Positions 1 through 9,019 are shown, numbered from the stretch's first letter. The stretch: DNA of 54,597 bases from Stenotrophomonas maltophilia (GCA_002387845.1 DGLB01000076.1:77698-132294), one strand, 5' to 3'. Notes: generated by a model not told the origin, from the letters alone. A program made the numbers and translations.

Positions 1-21
1 GGTCGCAAGACGACCGCCGAT
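1..21 (+). repeat. SMAG-type repeat, left end cut by window edge
   Basis: These 21 bases are the exact reverse complement of 109-129 and match 26169-26189 with one difference. The element's GTAG head would lie just outside the window. With the copy at 109-137 it forms a facing inverted pair around about 87 bp in which I see no gene. Confidence 0.75.
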
Positions 22-108
22 AACGGTGATCTGCACGGTAACGAGTGACATGTGTCGCAGAAGCGCATCTCCGTTCGGAGGTCATGCGTTCCAGCAGCGA
101 TGGGCGCT

Positions 109-137
109 ATCGGCGGTCGTCTTGCGACCGACCCTAC
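109..137 (-). repeat. SMAG-type GTAG repeat, inverted copy
   Basis: Read on the minus strand it starts with GTAG at 137-134 and continues into the same GTCGCAAGACGAC hairpin core seen at 26161. It is a perfect 21-bp inverted match to 1-21. Its GTAG edge coincides with the first base of the 19-bp tandem array. Confidence 0.8.
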
Positions 138-402
138 CGGAGGTGTGCGCGCGACCCGCAGGTGTGCGCACGATCCGGAGGTATGCGAGCGATCCGGAGG
201 TATGCGAGCGATCCGGAGGTGTGCGAGCGATCCGGAGGTGTGCGCACGAGCCGGAGGTGTGCGCACGAGCCGGAGGTGTGCGCACGAGCCGGAGGTATGC
301 GCACGAGCCGGAGGTATGCGCGTGACCCGGAGGTATGCGCGCGATCGGGAGGTATGCGAGCCATCCGCAGGTATGCGCGCGACCCGGAGGTGCGCGCATC
401 AG
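137..402. repeat. Tandem array of fourteen 19-bp units (minisatellite)
   Basis: Fourteen consecutive units of exactly 19 bp, typified by CCGGAGGTATGCGAGCGAT, run without spacers. Units vary at a few positions: ATG or GTG after GGAGG, CGAG/CGCA/CGCG in the middle, and a 3' GAT, GAG or GAC. The three units 232-288 all end in GAG. Because 19 is not a multiple of 3, open frames run through it on both strands, but they are repeat artefacts with Arg/Ser/Gly-rich translations. I see no gene in 1-469. The tail 403-469 is plain intergenic sequence. The locus should be length-variable by slippage or recombination. Confidence 0.9.
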
Positions 403-469
403 GGAGTCGAATCGACCTCGCCGGCAGGCAGGCCCCGATTCCACCCGGGTGCCTGGCTGCGCGGTCGGA

Positions 470-814
470 TCATCGCACGTCGCGCATTTCCCAATGATGG
501 CCGGCCAGCAGGCGCAGGCGCTGCTTGAACACGTCGCTGTCGATCTTGGTGGTGACCGTCAGGTTCACCCGTAGATCCTTCTGCTCGCCGGTGACGGTGG
601 CCTCCGGATCGGTGACGCCCCACTGGTTTTCCACTGCGTCCGGATCCGGCTGCTTGGCGCGCCATTTCTCGAACAAGGTCGTGCTGCGCAGGGCATCCTG
701 CAGTTCCTCGGCGAAGCCGCTGGCTCCATGCGACTTGAACGACAGGTCCGGGTCACTGCCACGGGCCTTTTCCGGGTCCGGCAGGCTGATGCTGTAATGA
801 ACGACTGACGACAT
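470..814 (-). CDS. Conserved hypothetical protein, 114 aa
   Basis: I do not recognise a family. The protein begins MSSVVHYSISLPDPEKARG, is charged and soluble, and has no signal peptide or membrane segment. A middle part (about 30-50) looks helical and the second half looks like an alternating beta pattern. The start at 814 is chosen because GGAG lies six bases upstream. A longer reading from 826 or 919 would swallow that site and adds a Cys/Pro-rich stretch unlike a real N-terminus. It lies 73 bp downstream of the DegV gene on the same strand, so it may be cotranscribed. Function unknown. Confidence 0.7.
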   Translation of the reverse strand: MSSVVHYSISLPDPEKARGSDPDLSFKSHGASGFAEELQDALRSTTLFEKWRAKQPDPDAVENQWGVTDPEATVTGEQKDLRVNLTVTTKIDSDVFKQRLRLLAGHHWEMRDVR

Positions 815-887
815 GGTGGTCTCCATTGAATGCGCGCAGACTGCCAGAAACCCAGTGCAACCGGTGTGCAGAAACCGGCCGGCCGGA

Positions 888-1832
888 TCAGCCGCTGAAG
901 GTGTGCGGGCCGTCGGCAAAACCGACCGTCACTGCGCCCTTGCCCACGTTGACCATGCCGGTCAGGCTCATCACCGACTCGAACAGCTGCACCCCGTGCG
1001 CCTCGCAGGTCTGGCGCAGGCTGGCGTAGCCGGGCAGGGCGCGCAGGTCTTCCAGCTCGCCGCCGTAGCTGACACAGACCGTGGGGGTCATCAGCCCGGC
1101 CTTGACCCGCTGGCCGACGAAGTCGAACAGCTTCTGCACGGCATTGTCGAAGCCTTTGATCTTGGCCACCGGGCCGGTTTCGCCCCGGTAGCCATGCAGC
1201 ACCGGTTTGATGTCCAAAGCGCTGCCCAGCGCGGCGCTGATCAGGCCCACGCTGCGGTCGCCCTTGTGGCGGGCGCGGGCGCGCATGTAGTACAGGTCAC
1301 GGGTGACCATGTAGCCGTGCACGTTGTGCGCCAGGGTTTCCAGCTTTTCGCGGATCTGCTGCACGCTGGCTCCGCTGTCGCGCAGGCGCACCGCTTCCAC
1401 CGCGGTTACGCCCTGGGCGGCGAACAGGTTCTGGGTGTCCAGCACGCGCAGCGCGAACGGCGAGTTGAAACCTGCTGCCTGGCGCACCGGCTTGTAGTCG
1501 TTGAGGATCGCGAAGCTGGCCTGCATCGCGTTGTCATAGATCGGGCTGCGGGTCTTGGTGATCGTCATGCAGAACACATGGTCGTAGTCGATCACCAGCT
1601 TGCCCAGGAACAGATCGCGGATCTGCACCACGCTGAAGGGAATGGTTTCCGCCTCGGCCCCGTTCTCGGCCACGTGGGCGTGCAGGAAGCTGAGGGTGGC
1701 CTGCTCGTCGCGATGGTCGGCAAGCACGGCTTCGCCAATGCGCACGGTGATCGGCAGCAGCACCAGGTTGTTCTTTTCAATGAAGTCCTGCGGCAGATCG
1801 CAGGCCGAGTCCACGACAATTCCGATGCGCAT
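888..1832 (-). CDS. DegV family (fatty-acid-binding) protein
   Basis: DegV/FakB-type proteins hold a fatty acid between two alpha/beta domains, and in Gram-positives present it to the kinase FakA. The 314-aa product starts with the family signature MRIGIVVDSACDLP, where the Asp-Ser pair is typical. It has the second conserved block around ITKTRSPIYDNA (about 95-106) and the C-terminal SYGGE-type block before residue 280. Length is normal or slightly long for the family. No FakA/DhaK-like kinase gene is adjacent, so the physiological partner is unclear. It is cytoplasmic, with no signal peptide. The family assignment is firm, the ligand is inferred. Confidence 0.88.
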   Translation of the reverse strand: MRIGIVVDSACDLPQDFIEKNNLVLLPITVRIGEAVLADHRDEQATLSFLHAHVAENGAEAETIPFSVVQIRDLFLGKLVIDYDHVFCMTITKTRSPIYDNAMQASFAILNDYKPVRQAAGFNSPFALRVLDTQNLFAAQGVTAVEAVRLRDSGASVQQIREKLETLAHNVHGYMVTRDLYYMRARARHKGDRSVGLISAALGSALDIKPVLHGYRGETGPVAKIKGFDNAVQKLFDFVGQRVKAGLMTPTVCVSYGGELEDLRALPGYASLRQTCEAHGVQLFESVMSLTGMVNVGKGAVTVGFADGPHTFSG

Positions 1833-1934
1833 CCTGTTACCCCCTCCAGGCAGGTGTCGGTTCGAAAATGTGAAAGCTATCTCAAAATGGGCTCACGTAC
1901 CTGACCGGGGATTCACGCGTGGCGATGTAATCGG

Positions 1935-2564
1935 TTACCGGCTGCGCTCAACCGCCACCGGCAGTTCCACCACCTGTCGCCAGCCCTCCTGCTGCAGCAG
2001 AGCGGGGTCGTCCAGCACCGCCCGCATCAGGCCATGCGATTCGTTACCCCAGAACAGTTCACCGTCGATGGACAGGGTAGGCACGCCGAACACCCCGGCG
2101 GCTATCGCCGCTTCGGTGTTCTGGCGCAATTGCTCCTTGACCCCGGGGGCTGACACCGCCGCAGCGACGTCGGCCACGTCCAGCATCGCGCCGGGCAGCG
2201 CCAGCGCCTGCGGGGTGTCGGCAGCACGTCCGTCGCGCCAGATCCAGTTGAACAACACGTCCACCGCAGCCGGGGTGGCCCCGGCGGCCAGGCACAGGCG
2301 CAGCGCCGCCAACGGATTGAACGGGTGGCCGGGCGGGAAACGCACGGGGGTGCCCTGCTGCTGTGCCTGCCACAGCACCTGGCGGTAGATGAAACGGCGC
2401 TTGGCGGGAATCTCCGCCGGCCCAAGGTTGCCGAGGTGATGCAGGACGGCACCGAAGGCGATCGGCACCGGGGTGATGCGCTCGAACTGCGGCAGCGTCT
2501 TGAGTTGCTGCCAGTGCAGGTAGGCGAACGGCGAGACGAAGTCGAAGTACCAGCGCAGGGTCAT
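1935..2564 (-). CDS. 2-hydroxychromene-2-carboxylate isomerase-like (kappa GST / DsbA fold) protein
   Basis: The 209-aa protein opens with MTLRWYFDFVSPFAYLHWQ, the N-terminal motif of HCCA isomerases and kappa-class glutathione transferases, with Ser11 at the catalytic position. Near the C-terminus FGVPT carries the cis-proline of the thioredoxin fold, followed by IDGELFWGNE. The family isomerises hydroxychromene carboxylate in naphthalene breakdown or conjugates glutathione. No aromatic-degradation genes are nearby, so a general glutathione-dependent role is likelier. The start at 2564 has an AAGGAA site upstream. A longer frame to 2816 is non-homologous and runs antisense-like into the SMAG and the next gene. 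Confidence 0.85.
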   Translation of the reverse strand: MTLRWYFDFVSPFAYLHWQQLKTLPQFERITPVPIAFGAVLHHLGNLGPAEIPAKRRFIYRQVLWQAQQQGTPVRFPPGHPFNPLAALRLCLAAGATPAAVDVLFNWIWRDGRAADTPQALALPGAMLDVADVAAAVSAPGVKEQLRQNTEAAIAAGVFGVPTLSIDGELFWGNESHGLMRAVLDDPALLQQEGWRQVVELPVAVERSR

Positions 2565-2588
2565 GGTGGGGTTCCTTGACGTAATGGC

Positions 2589-2610
2589 GTAGAGCCGGGC
2601 TTGCCCGGCT
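2589..2610 (+). repeat. SMAG (GTAG) hairpin repeat
   Basis: GTAG is followed by a perfect 8-bp stem AGCCGGGC / GCCCGGCT with a TT loop. It lies between the amidohydrolase (ends 2620) and the isomerase-like gene (starts 2564). The same 22 bp recur exactly at 25350-25371. Confidence 0.9.
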
Positions 2611-2619
2611 GCCGTCGCA

Positions 2620-3879
2620 TCACCGCGAGTATGCGCGCGGTTCGGAGCTGGCGGGGGCGGCATAGCGGTCGCGCAGCTCGGTCTGGCGCGACCGCATCGG
2701 CATGGCCTTGCCGCCCAGCCACACCTGCTCGGCATAGTGCGCCACATCCAGCGGGTCGCCTTCCCACAGCACCAGGTCGGCCAGTTTGCCCGGCTCGATG
2801 CTGCCGATCCGGTCACCCACGCCCAGCACCTGTGCCGGCACCCGGGTCAGGCCGGCCAGGCCGTCGTGCCACGGCAGCCCGTTGGCGACCGCGTTGCCGG
2901 CCAGCTGGCGCATCTTGCGTGCGTTGTGCGAGGCATCGTCGCGCTGGGCAAAACTGACGTCTACGCCGGCCTTGCGCAACCGCGCGGCGTTCTCCAGCGT
3001 GGCCCCCAGCTGATCGAAGCTGGTCGGCAGGTTGCCCAGCGCATCCACGAACACCGGCACACTGGCCTGCGCCAGTTGCGGGGCAATCCGCCACGCTTCG
3101 GCACCGCCGGCAATGGCGATCTTCACCTTTTCGCGGGCGGCCCAGCGCAGCAGCTGGCGGATGTCGGCGGCGCGGTCCACTTCCACCACCAGCCGGCCCT
3201 GGCCGGCCAGATAGCGCGCCAGCGTGGCGCGCCCCGCCGGTGTCAGCAGGGCGTGCGGCGAGTCGGCCGGCACCCGGCCCCGGGCTTCGCTGACCATCTG
3301 TTCCAGCAGCATCCACTGCGCGGCGCGCGAACTGCCGGTGAGCTCAGCGCCCGAAGCGCCCAGGCGGATGTACAGCGCCAGCGGACCGATCGGATCGGCG
3401 CTGCCATCCAGCCGCATCACGCCGCCCTGGCCGGCGATGAAGGATCCGCCGGTGTTGGCTCCCAACGCGGTGAAGCCGATGCCGTCCAGGCGTGCTACCG
3501 GAATGAGCACCGAGGCCGGGTTGTAGGCCAGGCTGACGTCGAACTCCGGACGCAGCGGCTGGTCTTCCAGCTTCAGCGTGCTGTGCACGGTGGACGATTC
3601 ACCCGACACCTCGTCGATGCCGATATCGGTGATGCCGCCAAACAGGGCGGGCGTAAGCGGCTTGCCCGCCGCCTCCACCACGCTGGCACCGGCCGGTGCG
3701 GTCAGGCCGGTACCGACGGCGCGGATCACGCCGCCCTGCACCAGCACATCGGTATGTTGCAGGCTGCCGCGCGCGCTGGCGGTATGCACGGTGGCGTTGC
3801 GGATCAATACGTCCTGGGCGAAGGCGGGCGCGCTGGCCAGCAGGGCGGCCAGGGCCGCGGTCAAGGCAAGCCGGCTCAT
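2620..3879 (-). CDS. Exported amidohydrolase-like protein lacking the HxH metal motif
   Basis: The 419-aa product has a signal peptide (about 1-21, ending AFAQ) and the overall layout of imidazolonepropionase-like amidohydrolases. It has an N-terminal beta-sandwich (DVLIRNATVHTASARG, then VLVQGGVIRAVG), a barrel, and the C-terminal signature GSIEPGKLADLVLWEGDPLD. The strand-1 His-x-His that binds metal in its neighbour (H102/H104 there) is replaced by I83-T-D85 in GGITDIGIDE. The other expected His ligands are also hard to find, so it may be catalytically inactive or a regulatory partner. Its ATG overlaps the upstream stop as ATGA, so translation is coupled. The amidohydrolase fold is clear; the loss of activity is inferred. 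Confidence 0.88.
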   Translation of the reverse strand: MSRLALTAALAALLASAPAFAQDVLIRNATVHTASARGSLQHTDVLVQGGVIRAVGTGLTAPAGASVVEAAGKPLTPALFGGITDIGIDEVSGESSTVHSTLKLEDQPLRPEFDVSLAYNPASVLIPVARLDGIGFTALGANTGGSFIAGQGGVMRLDGSADPIGPLALYIRLGASGAELTGSSRAAQWMLLEQMVSEARGRVPADSPHALLTPAGRATLARYLAGQGRLVVEVDRAADIRQLLRWAAREKVKIAIAGGAEAWRIAPQLAQASVPVFVDALGNLPTSFDQLGATLENAARLRKAGVDVSFAQRDDASHNARKMRQLAGNAVANGLPWHDGLAGLTRVPAQVLGVGDRIGSIEPGKLADLVLWEGDPLDVAHYAEQVWLGGKAMPMRSRQTELRDRYAAPASSEPRAYSR

Positions 3880-5285
3880 GGGCGCGCCTCCTGGCCAAGC
3901 ATGAAGTCGGAAAGCGGCTGCCGGCGCACGTCCCCGCGGTCGTACACCTGGTGCCCGTCGATATACACCTTCTCGGCCTGCGCGTAGGAACTGAACGGGC
4001 TGCCGTTCCACACCACCACGTCGCCCATCTTGCCCACCTCCAGGCTGCCGGTCTGCTGTTCCACACCCAGCGAGCGGGCGGCGTTGTGGGTCAACCACAT
4101 GATGGCGCGCTCCGGGGCGATCTGCATGCCGGCGCGACGTGCGTTGGCCATCACCTTGGCAGCTTCCTGATTGAGGCGCTGAATGCCTTCCGGCGAATCA
4201 GAGTGCACGATGGCGCAGCTGTTGGCCGGGCGGTCCACCAGCGCGATGTTTTCCTGGATGCCGTCGAAGGCTTCCATTTTGAAGCCCCACCAGTCGGCCC
4301 ACAGTGCGCCGCACACGCCTTCGGCCGCCAGTCGGTCGGCCAGCTTGTAGGCTTCCACGCCATGGTGGAAGGCAGCGATCTTGAAGCCGAATTCCTTGGA
4401 CAGGTCCAGCATGGTCGCCATTTCATCGGCGCGGTAGCAGTGGATGTGCACGCGGATGTCGCCGTTGATCGCGCCGGCCAGCGTGTCCAGCTTCAGGTCG
4501 CGCTTGCCGCCGGCATCACCGGCGCTGTCGCCCTTCTCATCGCCGCTGAACCAGCGCTTCTTCTTGACCTTCTTCGGGCTGTTCTTGGCAAGGTACTCGC
4601 TGGCGTCGATGAAGGCGGCGCGGTAGCCGGCCACGTTGCCCATGCGCGTGCCCGGGGCCACGCCTTTGCCGCCGCCGTACACGCGCTTGGGGTTCTCGCC
4701 GCATGCCATCTTCAGGCCCCACGGTGCGCCGGGGAACTTCATGGCCTGGTAGGTGGTGGCGGGCACGTTCTTCAAGGTGACGCCACGCCCACCGACCAGA
4801 TTCGCCGAGCCGGGCAGTACCTGCATCGAGGTGACACCGCCGGCCAATGCCGTCGCAAAGCCCGGGTCCTGTGGCCACACAGAGTGCTCGGCCCATACAT
4901 TGGCGGTGACCGGTGCGGTCATTTCATTGCCGTCGCTGTGCGCGCCCACACCGGGGCTGGGGTACACGCCCAGGTGCGAGTGCACGTCGATGATGCCCGG
5001 CGTGACCCACTTGCCGCTGGCATCCACCTGCACGGCATCGGCCGGAGCCTGCAGCGCGCTACCCACGGCGGCCACGCGGCCATCGCGCAGCAGCACGTCG
5101 GTCTGCTCCAGGCGCGCGCCGGTGCCGGTCAGCACGGTGGCGTTGCGCAGCAGCACCGGGGCCGAGGCGATCGGCGCGTAGGTGCTGGGGTAGGGATCCT
5201 CGGTGAACCGCGAGGCGGAATTTGCCGCAGGCGCAGCCAGTGTCAACAGTGCCAGGCCCAGCCCGGCGCTCAAGTGCGTTCGCAT
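3876..5285 (-). CDS. Exported metal-dependent amidohydrolase
   Basis: The 469-aa protein carries a signal peptide (about 1-25, MRTHLSAGLGLALLTLAAPA) and an imidazolonepropionase-like amidohydrolase domain. It shows the HxH metal pair in GIIDVHSHLGVYPS (H102, H104), further ligand-like blocks RVHIHCYRAD, AAFHHGVEAY and IVHSDSPEG, and a C-terminal LEVGKMGDVVVWNGSPFS. These enzymes hydrolyse amide or cyclic amide bonds, often dipeptides, and here would act in the periplasm. The start at 5285 is chosen for GGGGA five bases upstream and a clean signal peptide; an ATG at 5303 in frame is the alternative. It is the first gene of a two-gene coupled operon. Substrate unknown. Confidence 0.9.
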   Translation of the reverse strand: MRTHLSAGLGLALLTLAAPAANSASRFTEDPYPSTYAPIASAPVLLRNATVLTGTGARLEQTDVLLRDGRVAAVGSALQAPADAVQVDASGKWVTPGIIDVHSHLGVYPSPGVGAHSDGNEMTAPVTANVWAEHSVWPQDPGFATALAGGVTSMQVLPGSANLVGGRGVTLKNVPATTYQAMKFPGAPWGLKMACGENPKRVYGGGKGVAPGTRMGNVAGYRAAFIDASEYLAKNSPKKVKKKRWFSGDEKGDSAGDAGGKRDLKLDTLAGAINGDIRVHIHCYRADEMATMLDLSKEFGFKIAAFHHGVEAYKLADRLAAEGVCGALWADWWGFKMEAFDGIQENIALVDRPANSCAIVHSDSPEGIQRLNQEAAKVMANARRAGMQIAPERAIMWLTHNAARSLGVEQQTGSLEVGKMGDVVVWNGSPFSSYAQAEKVYIDGHQVYDRGDVRRQPLSDFMLGQEARP

Positions 5286-5519
5286 GTAGTCCCCGACGTG
5301 CATCAGTGCAGACCCCCGACGCTAGCGGCTTGATGGGGCGGTTGCCAAGTGCCGGTCTGCACGCACAGCCAGGCGGGACACTTGTTTCATTCGTGTGACT
5401 GTGTTCTTGTCGCCATGTGCTGACTTTGCCCATTGGCTTTGCCGAGTGTGGTGTCGCACCGTTCGAGCATGCCGCGGAGTGGCATGCATATCTTGCCGTT
5501 CTCAAGGAAGTCGCTTCTG

Positions 5520-8500
5520 ATGACCCAGCGTTCCACGATCCGAGTTACCGCACGTCGCCCCGTCCCCAGCCTGCTTGCCTCGGCCATTACCGGCACCTTG
5601 ATTGCAGCGCTCGCGGTTCCCGCTCTGGCAGCGGCACCCGCCGACACCCTCTCCAGCTACCAGCAGCAGCGCGTGCTGCAACGTGCAGCCTTTGTCGAGC
5701 GCGATGCGGTGGTGTCGGTGGCGAGCGCTCCCATCCAGATCAACGCCGTGCGGCCCACCGAACCGGAGCCCATCAACGGCACTCCGGGCGATGCCGCCAG
5801 CTGGCGCACCGCCGAATTCCAGGCCGATTGGGGCCTGCAGGCGATCAACGCCGATGCCGCCTATGCGCGCGGTTTGACCGGCAAAGGCATCCGCCTGGGC
5901 GTGTTCGACAGCGGTTCCGGTCTGGATCACGATGATTTCGCCGGCAAAGACCACCGCAGCATCAACATCGCCGATCTGCTGGCTGATGGCACCCGCTGCA
6001 GCAACACGTCCATCCTGACCGGGCCGGATGCCTGCTTCAGCAGCGATGGTGATGACGTGGCGATCAACTCGGTCACCTTCGCCGATGATGTGCCGGAGAA
6101 CATCCGCAACATCATCCGCAACGGTCCGTACGTGCAGCCGGGCATCAACTACCAGACCCACGGTACCCATGTGGCCGGTACCATCGCCGCCAATCGCGAT
6201 GGCAACGGCATGCACGGTGTGGCCTTCGGTGCCGACCTCACGACCGCCCGCCTGTTCTTCAACTCGGCCAGGGAATGGCAGCGAACGGCGACCGGCTACT
6301 CGGTGGTGACGCTGGGCGGCGTGGGTCCCGATCCCACCGCGTTCGAAGATATGTACGCGCAGATGAACGCCCAGGGCGTGCGCGCGATCAACCACAGCTG
6401 GGGTCTGGCCAACGAGCCGGATGAAGAAGATTACGACCTGATCTACCAGGATCCGGGTGATCGTGAGTACCTGAGCACCTACGCCGAAGGCTCGCGTACC
6501 AATGGCATGATCCAGGTGTGGGCGGCCGGTAACAGTGGCCCCAATGCAACGCCTGAGTCGAGTCCCATCGCCGGCATCTACGCCACCCTGCCGCGCGCGT
6601 TCGACGACATCGAGCAGTACTGGCTGAGCGTGGTCAACGTGAACCAGTCGCTGACCCTGGACGATTCGTCCAACCGCTGCGGGCTGAGCGCGAACTGGTG
6701 CCTGGCTGCGCCGGGCACCGACATCCTGTCCACGGTCTATGGTGGCGATTCACAGATCAACGCGCAGGTGCTGACCGGCAGCCAGGGCGAAATGATCCTG
6801 GACGTGATCTCGAGCGAGCCTACCTACGGGTACGAAGACAACACCGGTACCTCGATGGCCGCACCGCATGTCACCGGTGCACTGGGCCTGCTGTTCGAAC
6901 GCTTTCCGTATCTGAGCAACGCGCAGGTGCGCGATGTGCTGCTCACCACCGCCACTGACCTCGGCGAAGAGGGCGTGGACGACATCTATGGCTGGGGCCT
7001 GATGAACCTCGCCGCCGCCATCGAAGGCTACGGCCAGCTGCGCGTGGACACCGACGTGGTGATGAACCAGAAGGCGGGTGGCCTGAAGGTCTGGGAAGGC
7101 GATGCCTGGGACGACTGGACCAATGACATCGGCGGGCCTGGCCATCTGACCAAATCCGGCATCGGCTGGCTGCGCCTGAGCGGCGACAACAGCTTCAACG
7201 GGGCAACGGTGCGTGAGGGCGTGCTCGAGCTGGACGGCATCAACAGCCTGACCGCTGCGCTGGAGGTGACCGGCGGGCAGTTCCTGCTCAACGGGACCCT
7301 GCGCGACATGGCATTCAACAGTGCGGGCGGCAGCAGCGTGGTCAGTGCCAGCGGTGTGCTCGACAACACCGACCTGACCATCAGCGGCGGCGTGGTGTCG
7401 TTCAATGGTGTGCAGGATGGCGGTGCCACCGTGGTGGGTCGCGGCGGTACGTTGAAGGGCATTGGCCGGCTGTCGGACACCCGCGTGGAGGGCATCATCG
7501 CCCCCGGCAACTCCATCGGCACCCTGACCGTCGATGGCGATTATGTGCAGACCGCCACCGGCGTGTACCAGGCTGAGCTGGCCCCGGGCAGCCGCAGCGA
7601 CCAGCTGATCGTGACCGGTCGTGCGAGCCTGGATGGCACCCTGGTCGCGCTGCCCGAAGCAGGGGTGTACTACCTGGGCGAGCAGTTCAATTTCCTGTCG
7701 GCCGAAGGCGGCATCAATGGCCAGTTCGCCACCACCGACTTCTCCGCCTTCTCGCCCTTCCTGCAGTTCAACCTGGTGTACGACGCACAGCGCCTGCATA
7801 TCGATGTCGTCCGCGGCAACGCGCTGGCCTCGGCGGCGGTGACACCCAATGAGCTTGCCGTTGCACAGAGCATCGATGCGATGGCGGTGGACCAGGGCCT
7901 GCCACGTCCGCTCACCCAGTTGTTCCCGGAACAGGTAGGCGCAGCACTGGACAGCCTGAGCGGCGAACTGCATGCCGCCACCCCGATGTTGCTGGTGGAA
8001 AGCAGCCGTTACCTGCGTGACGCCGCGCTGGGACGTTCGCTGGCACAGCGTGCACCGGGTGCGGACGAAGGGTCGGTCAGCGGGGCGTGGGTGCAGGCCA
8101 TCGGCGGCAGCACCCGCCTGGATGGCGACGCCAATACCGCGCGCAGCGAAGGCAACAGCACCGGCCTGCTGGTCGGTGCCGATCACCAGTTCGGAAGCGG
8201 TTGGCAGGTGGGCGCGCTGCTGGGAACCGGGCGCACCGACCTCGAGCAGGGCCAGGGCCGTCGCGCCAAGTCGGACATCGACAACACGCACTTCGGTGCC
8301 TACGTCGGTCAGCAGTGGGGCGGTTTCGGCCTGAAGGCCGGTCTGGGCTATTCGCGTCACGACGTGGACAGCCAGCGCAGCCTTGGCTTCGCCGGTTACC
8401 AGGACACGCTGTCGGCCCGCTACGACGCCACCACCCGCCAGGTCTTCATGGAAGGTGGCTACCGCTTCGGCGGCGTGCAGGGCGGGCTGGAGCCCTACCT

Positions 8501-8909
8501 GCAGGTCGCGCGCGTGGAAGTGGACGTCGATGGCATCACCGAACGCGGCGGGGCCGCCGCGTTGACCGGCCAGGCCGCTGACACCCGCACCACCCTGGCG
8601 ACAGCGGGGCTGCGATTTGATCGTGGCCTGAAGGCCGCCTGGCAGCAGGACGCGTGGCTGCACGTGGTCGGCGGCGTGGGCTACCGCAAGGCATTCGGCG
8701 ACCGCGATCAGGTGGCAGACCTGGCCCTGGCTGGTGGCGACGCCTTCCAGGTGACCGGCGCGGCCATTGCCGACAACGCCGTCGTGGCCGAACTGGGCCT
8801 GTCGGCCTGGCTGAGCCCGCGCCAGCAGCTGGAACTGGGCTACAACGGCCAGTTCGGCAGCGAAGGGCGCGACCACAGCCTCAATGCACGCTGGTCGCTG
8901 CAGTTCTGA
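5520..8909 (+). CDS. Autotransporter subtilisin-like serine protease (S8)
   Basis: This is a 1129-aa type V secreted protease. A signal peptide spans about 1-39. The S8 domain runs about 105-540 with Asp130 in VFDSGSGLDHDDF, His214 in THGTHVAG, oxyanion Asn338 in WAAGNSG and Ser445 in NTGTSMAAPHVTG. A passenger stem with an autotransporter-repeat motif follows (about 545-590, SGIGWLRLSGDNSFNGATV). The last 280 or so residues form an outer-membrane beta-barrel ending in aromatic Phe (ARWSLQF). The whole catalytic triad is present, so it should be active at the cell surface. AAGGAAG lies upstream of the ATG. Longer frames upstream to 5433 lack homology. It is monocistronic, followed by a strong terminator. 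Confidence 0.95.
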   Translation: MTQRSTIRVTARRPVPSLLASAITGTLIAALAVPALAAAPADTLSSYQQQRVLQRAAFVERDAVVSVASAPIQINAVRPTEPEPINGTPGDAASWRTAEFQADWGLQAINADAAYARGLTGKGIRLGVFDSGSGLDHDDFAGKDHRSINIADLLADGTRCSNTSILTGPDACFSSDGDDVAINSVTFADDVPENIRNIIRNGPYVQPGINYQTHGTHVAGTIAANRDGNGMHGVAFGADLTTARLFFNSAREWQRTATGYSVVTLGGVGPDPTAFEDMYAQMNAQGVRAINHSWGLANEPDEEDYDLIYQDPGDREYLSTYAEGSRTNGMIQVWAAGNSGPNATPESSPIAGIYATLPRAFDDIEQYWLSVVNVNQSLTLDDSSNRCGLSANWCLAAPGTDILSTVYGGDSQINAQVLTGSQGEMILDVISSEPTYGYEDNTGTSMAAPHVTGALGLLFERFPYLSNAQVRDVLLTTATDLGEEGVDDIYGWGLMNLAAAIEGYGQLRVDTDVVMNQKAGGLKVWEGDAWDDWTNDIGGPGHLTKSGIGWLRLSGDNSFNGATVREGVLELDGINSLTAALEVTGGQFLLNGTLRDMAFNSAGGSSVVSASGVLDNTDLTISGGVVSFNGVQDGGATVVGRGGTLKGIGRLSDTRVEGIIAPGNSIGTLTVDGDYVQTATGVYQAELAPGSRSDQLIVTGRASLDGTLVALPEAGVYYLGEQFNFLSAEGGINGQFATTDFSAFSPFLQFNLVYDAQRLHIDVVRGNALASAAVTPNELAVAQSIDAMAVDQGLPRPLTQLFPEQVGAALDSLSGELHAATPMLLVESSRYLRDAALGRSLAQRAPGADEGSVSGAWVQAIGGSTRLDGDANTARSEGNSTGLLVGADHQFGSGWQVGALLGTGRTDLEQGQGRRAKSDIDNTHFGAYVGQQWGGFGLKAGLGYSRHDVDSQRSLGFAGYQDTLSARYDATTRQVFMEGGYRFGGVQGGLEPYLQVARVEVDVDGITERGGAAALTGQAADTRTTLATAGLRFDRGLKAAWQQDAWLHVVGGVGYRKAFGDRDQVADLALAGGDAFQVTGAAIADNAVVAELGLSAWLSPRQQLELGYNGQFGSEGRDHSLNARWSLQF

Positions 8910-8931
8910 CCCGGGCCAACCGGTAGGGGAG

Positions 8932-8957
8932 AAAAGGCGGCCATGGCCGCCTTTTTT
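8932..8957 (+). terminator. Rho-independent terminator of the autotransporter gene
   Basis: The stem GGCGGCC/GGCCGCC closes over a two-base loop. It is flanked by AAAA on the left and TTTTTT on the right, so it can work in both directions. Confidence 0.9.
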
Positions 8958-9019
8958 CTTGCCATTTCGGTCGCCAGCCGGACAATTGCCGCACTGAATA
9001 AAAACAAGAAGAACGGGCA

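Noticed and set aside
137..402. CRISPR array
   Set aside because: The 19-bp units are contiguous with no unique spacers, and no cas genes are present.
26..528. Several overlapping open frames on both strands across the 19-bp array
   Set aside because: They exist because the unit lacks stops in many frames. Their translations are simple Arg/Gly/Ser repeats without plausible starts or family features.
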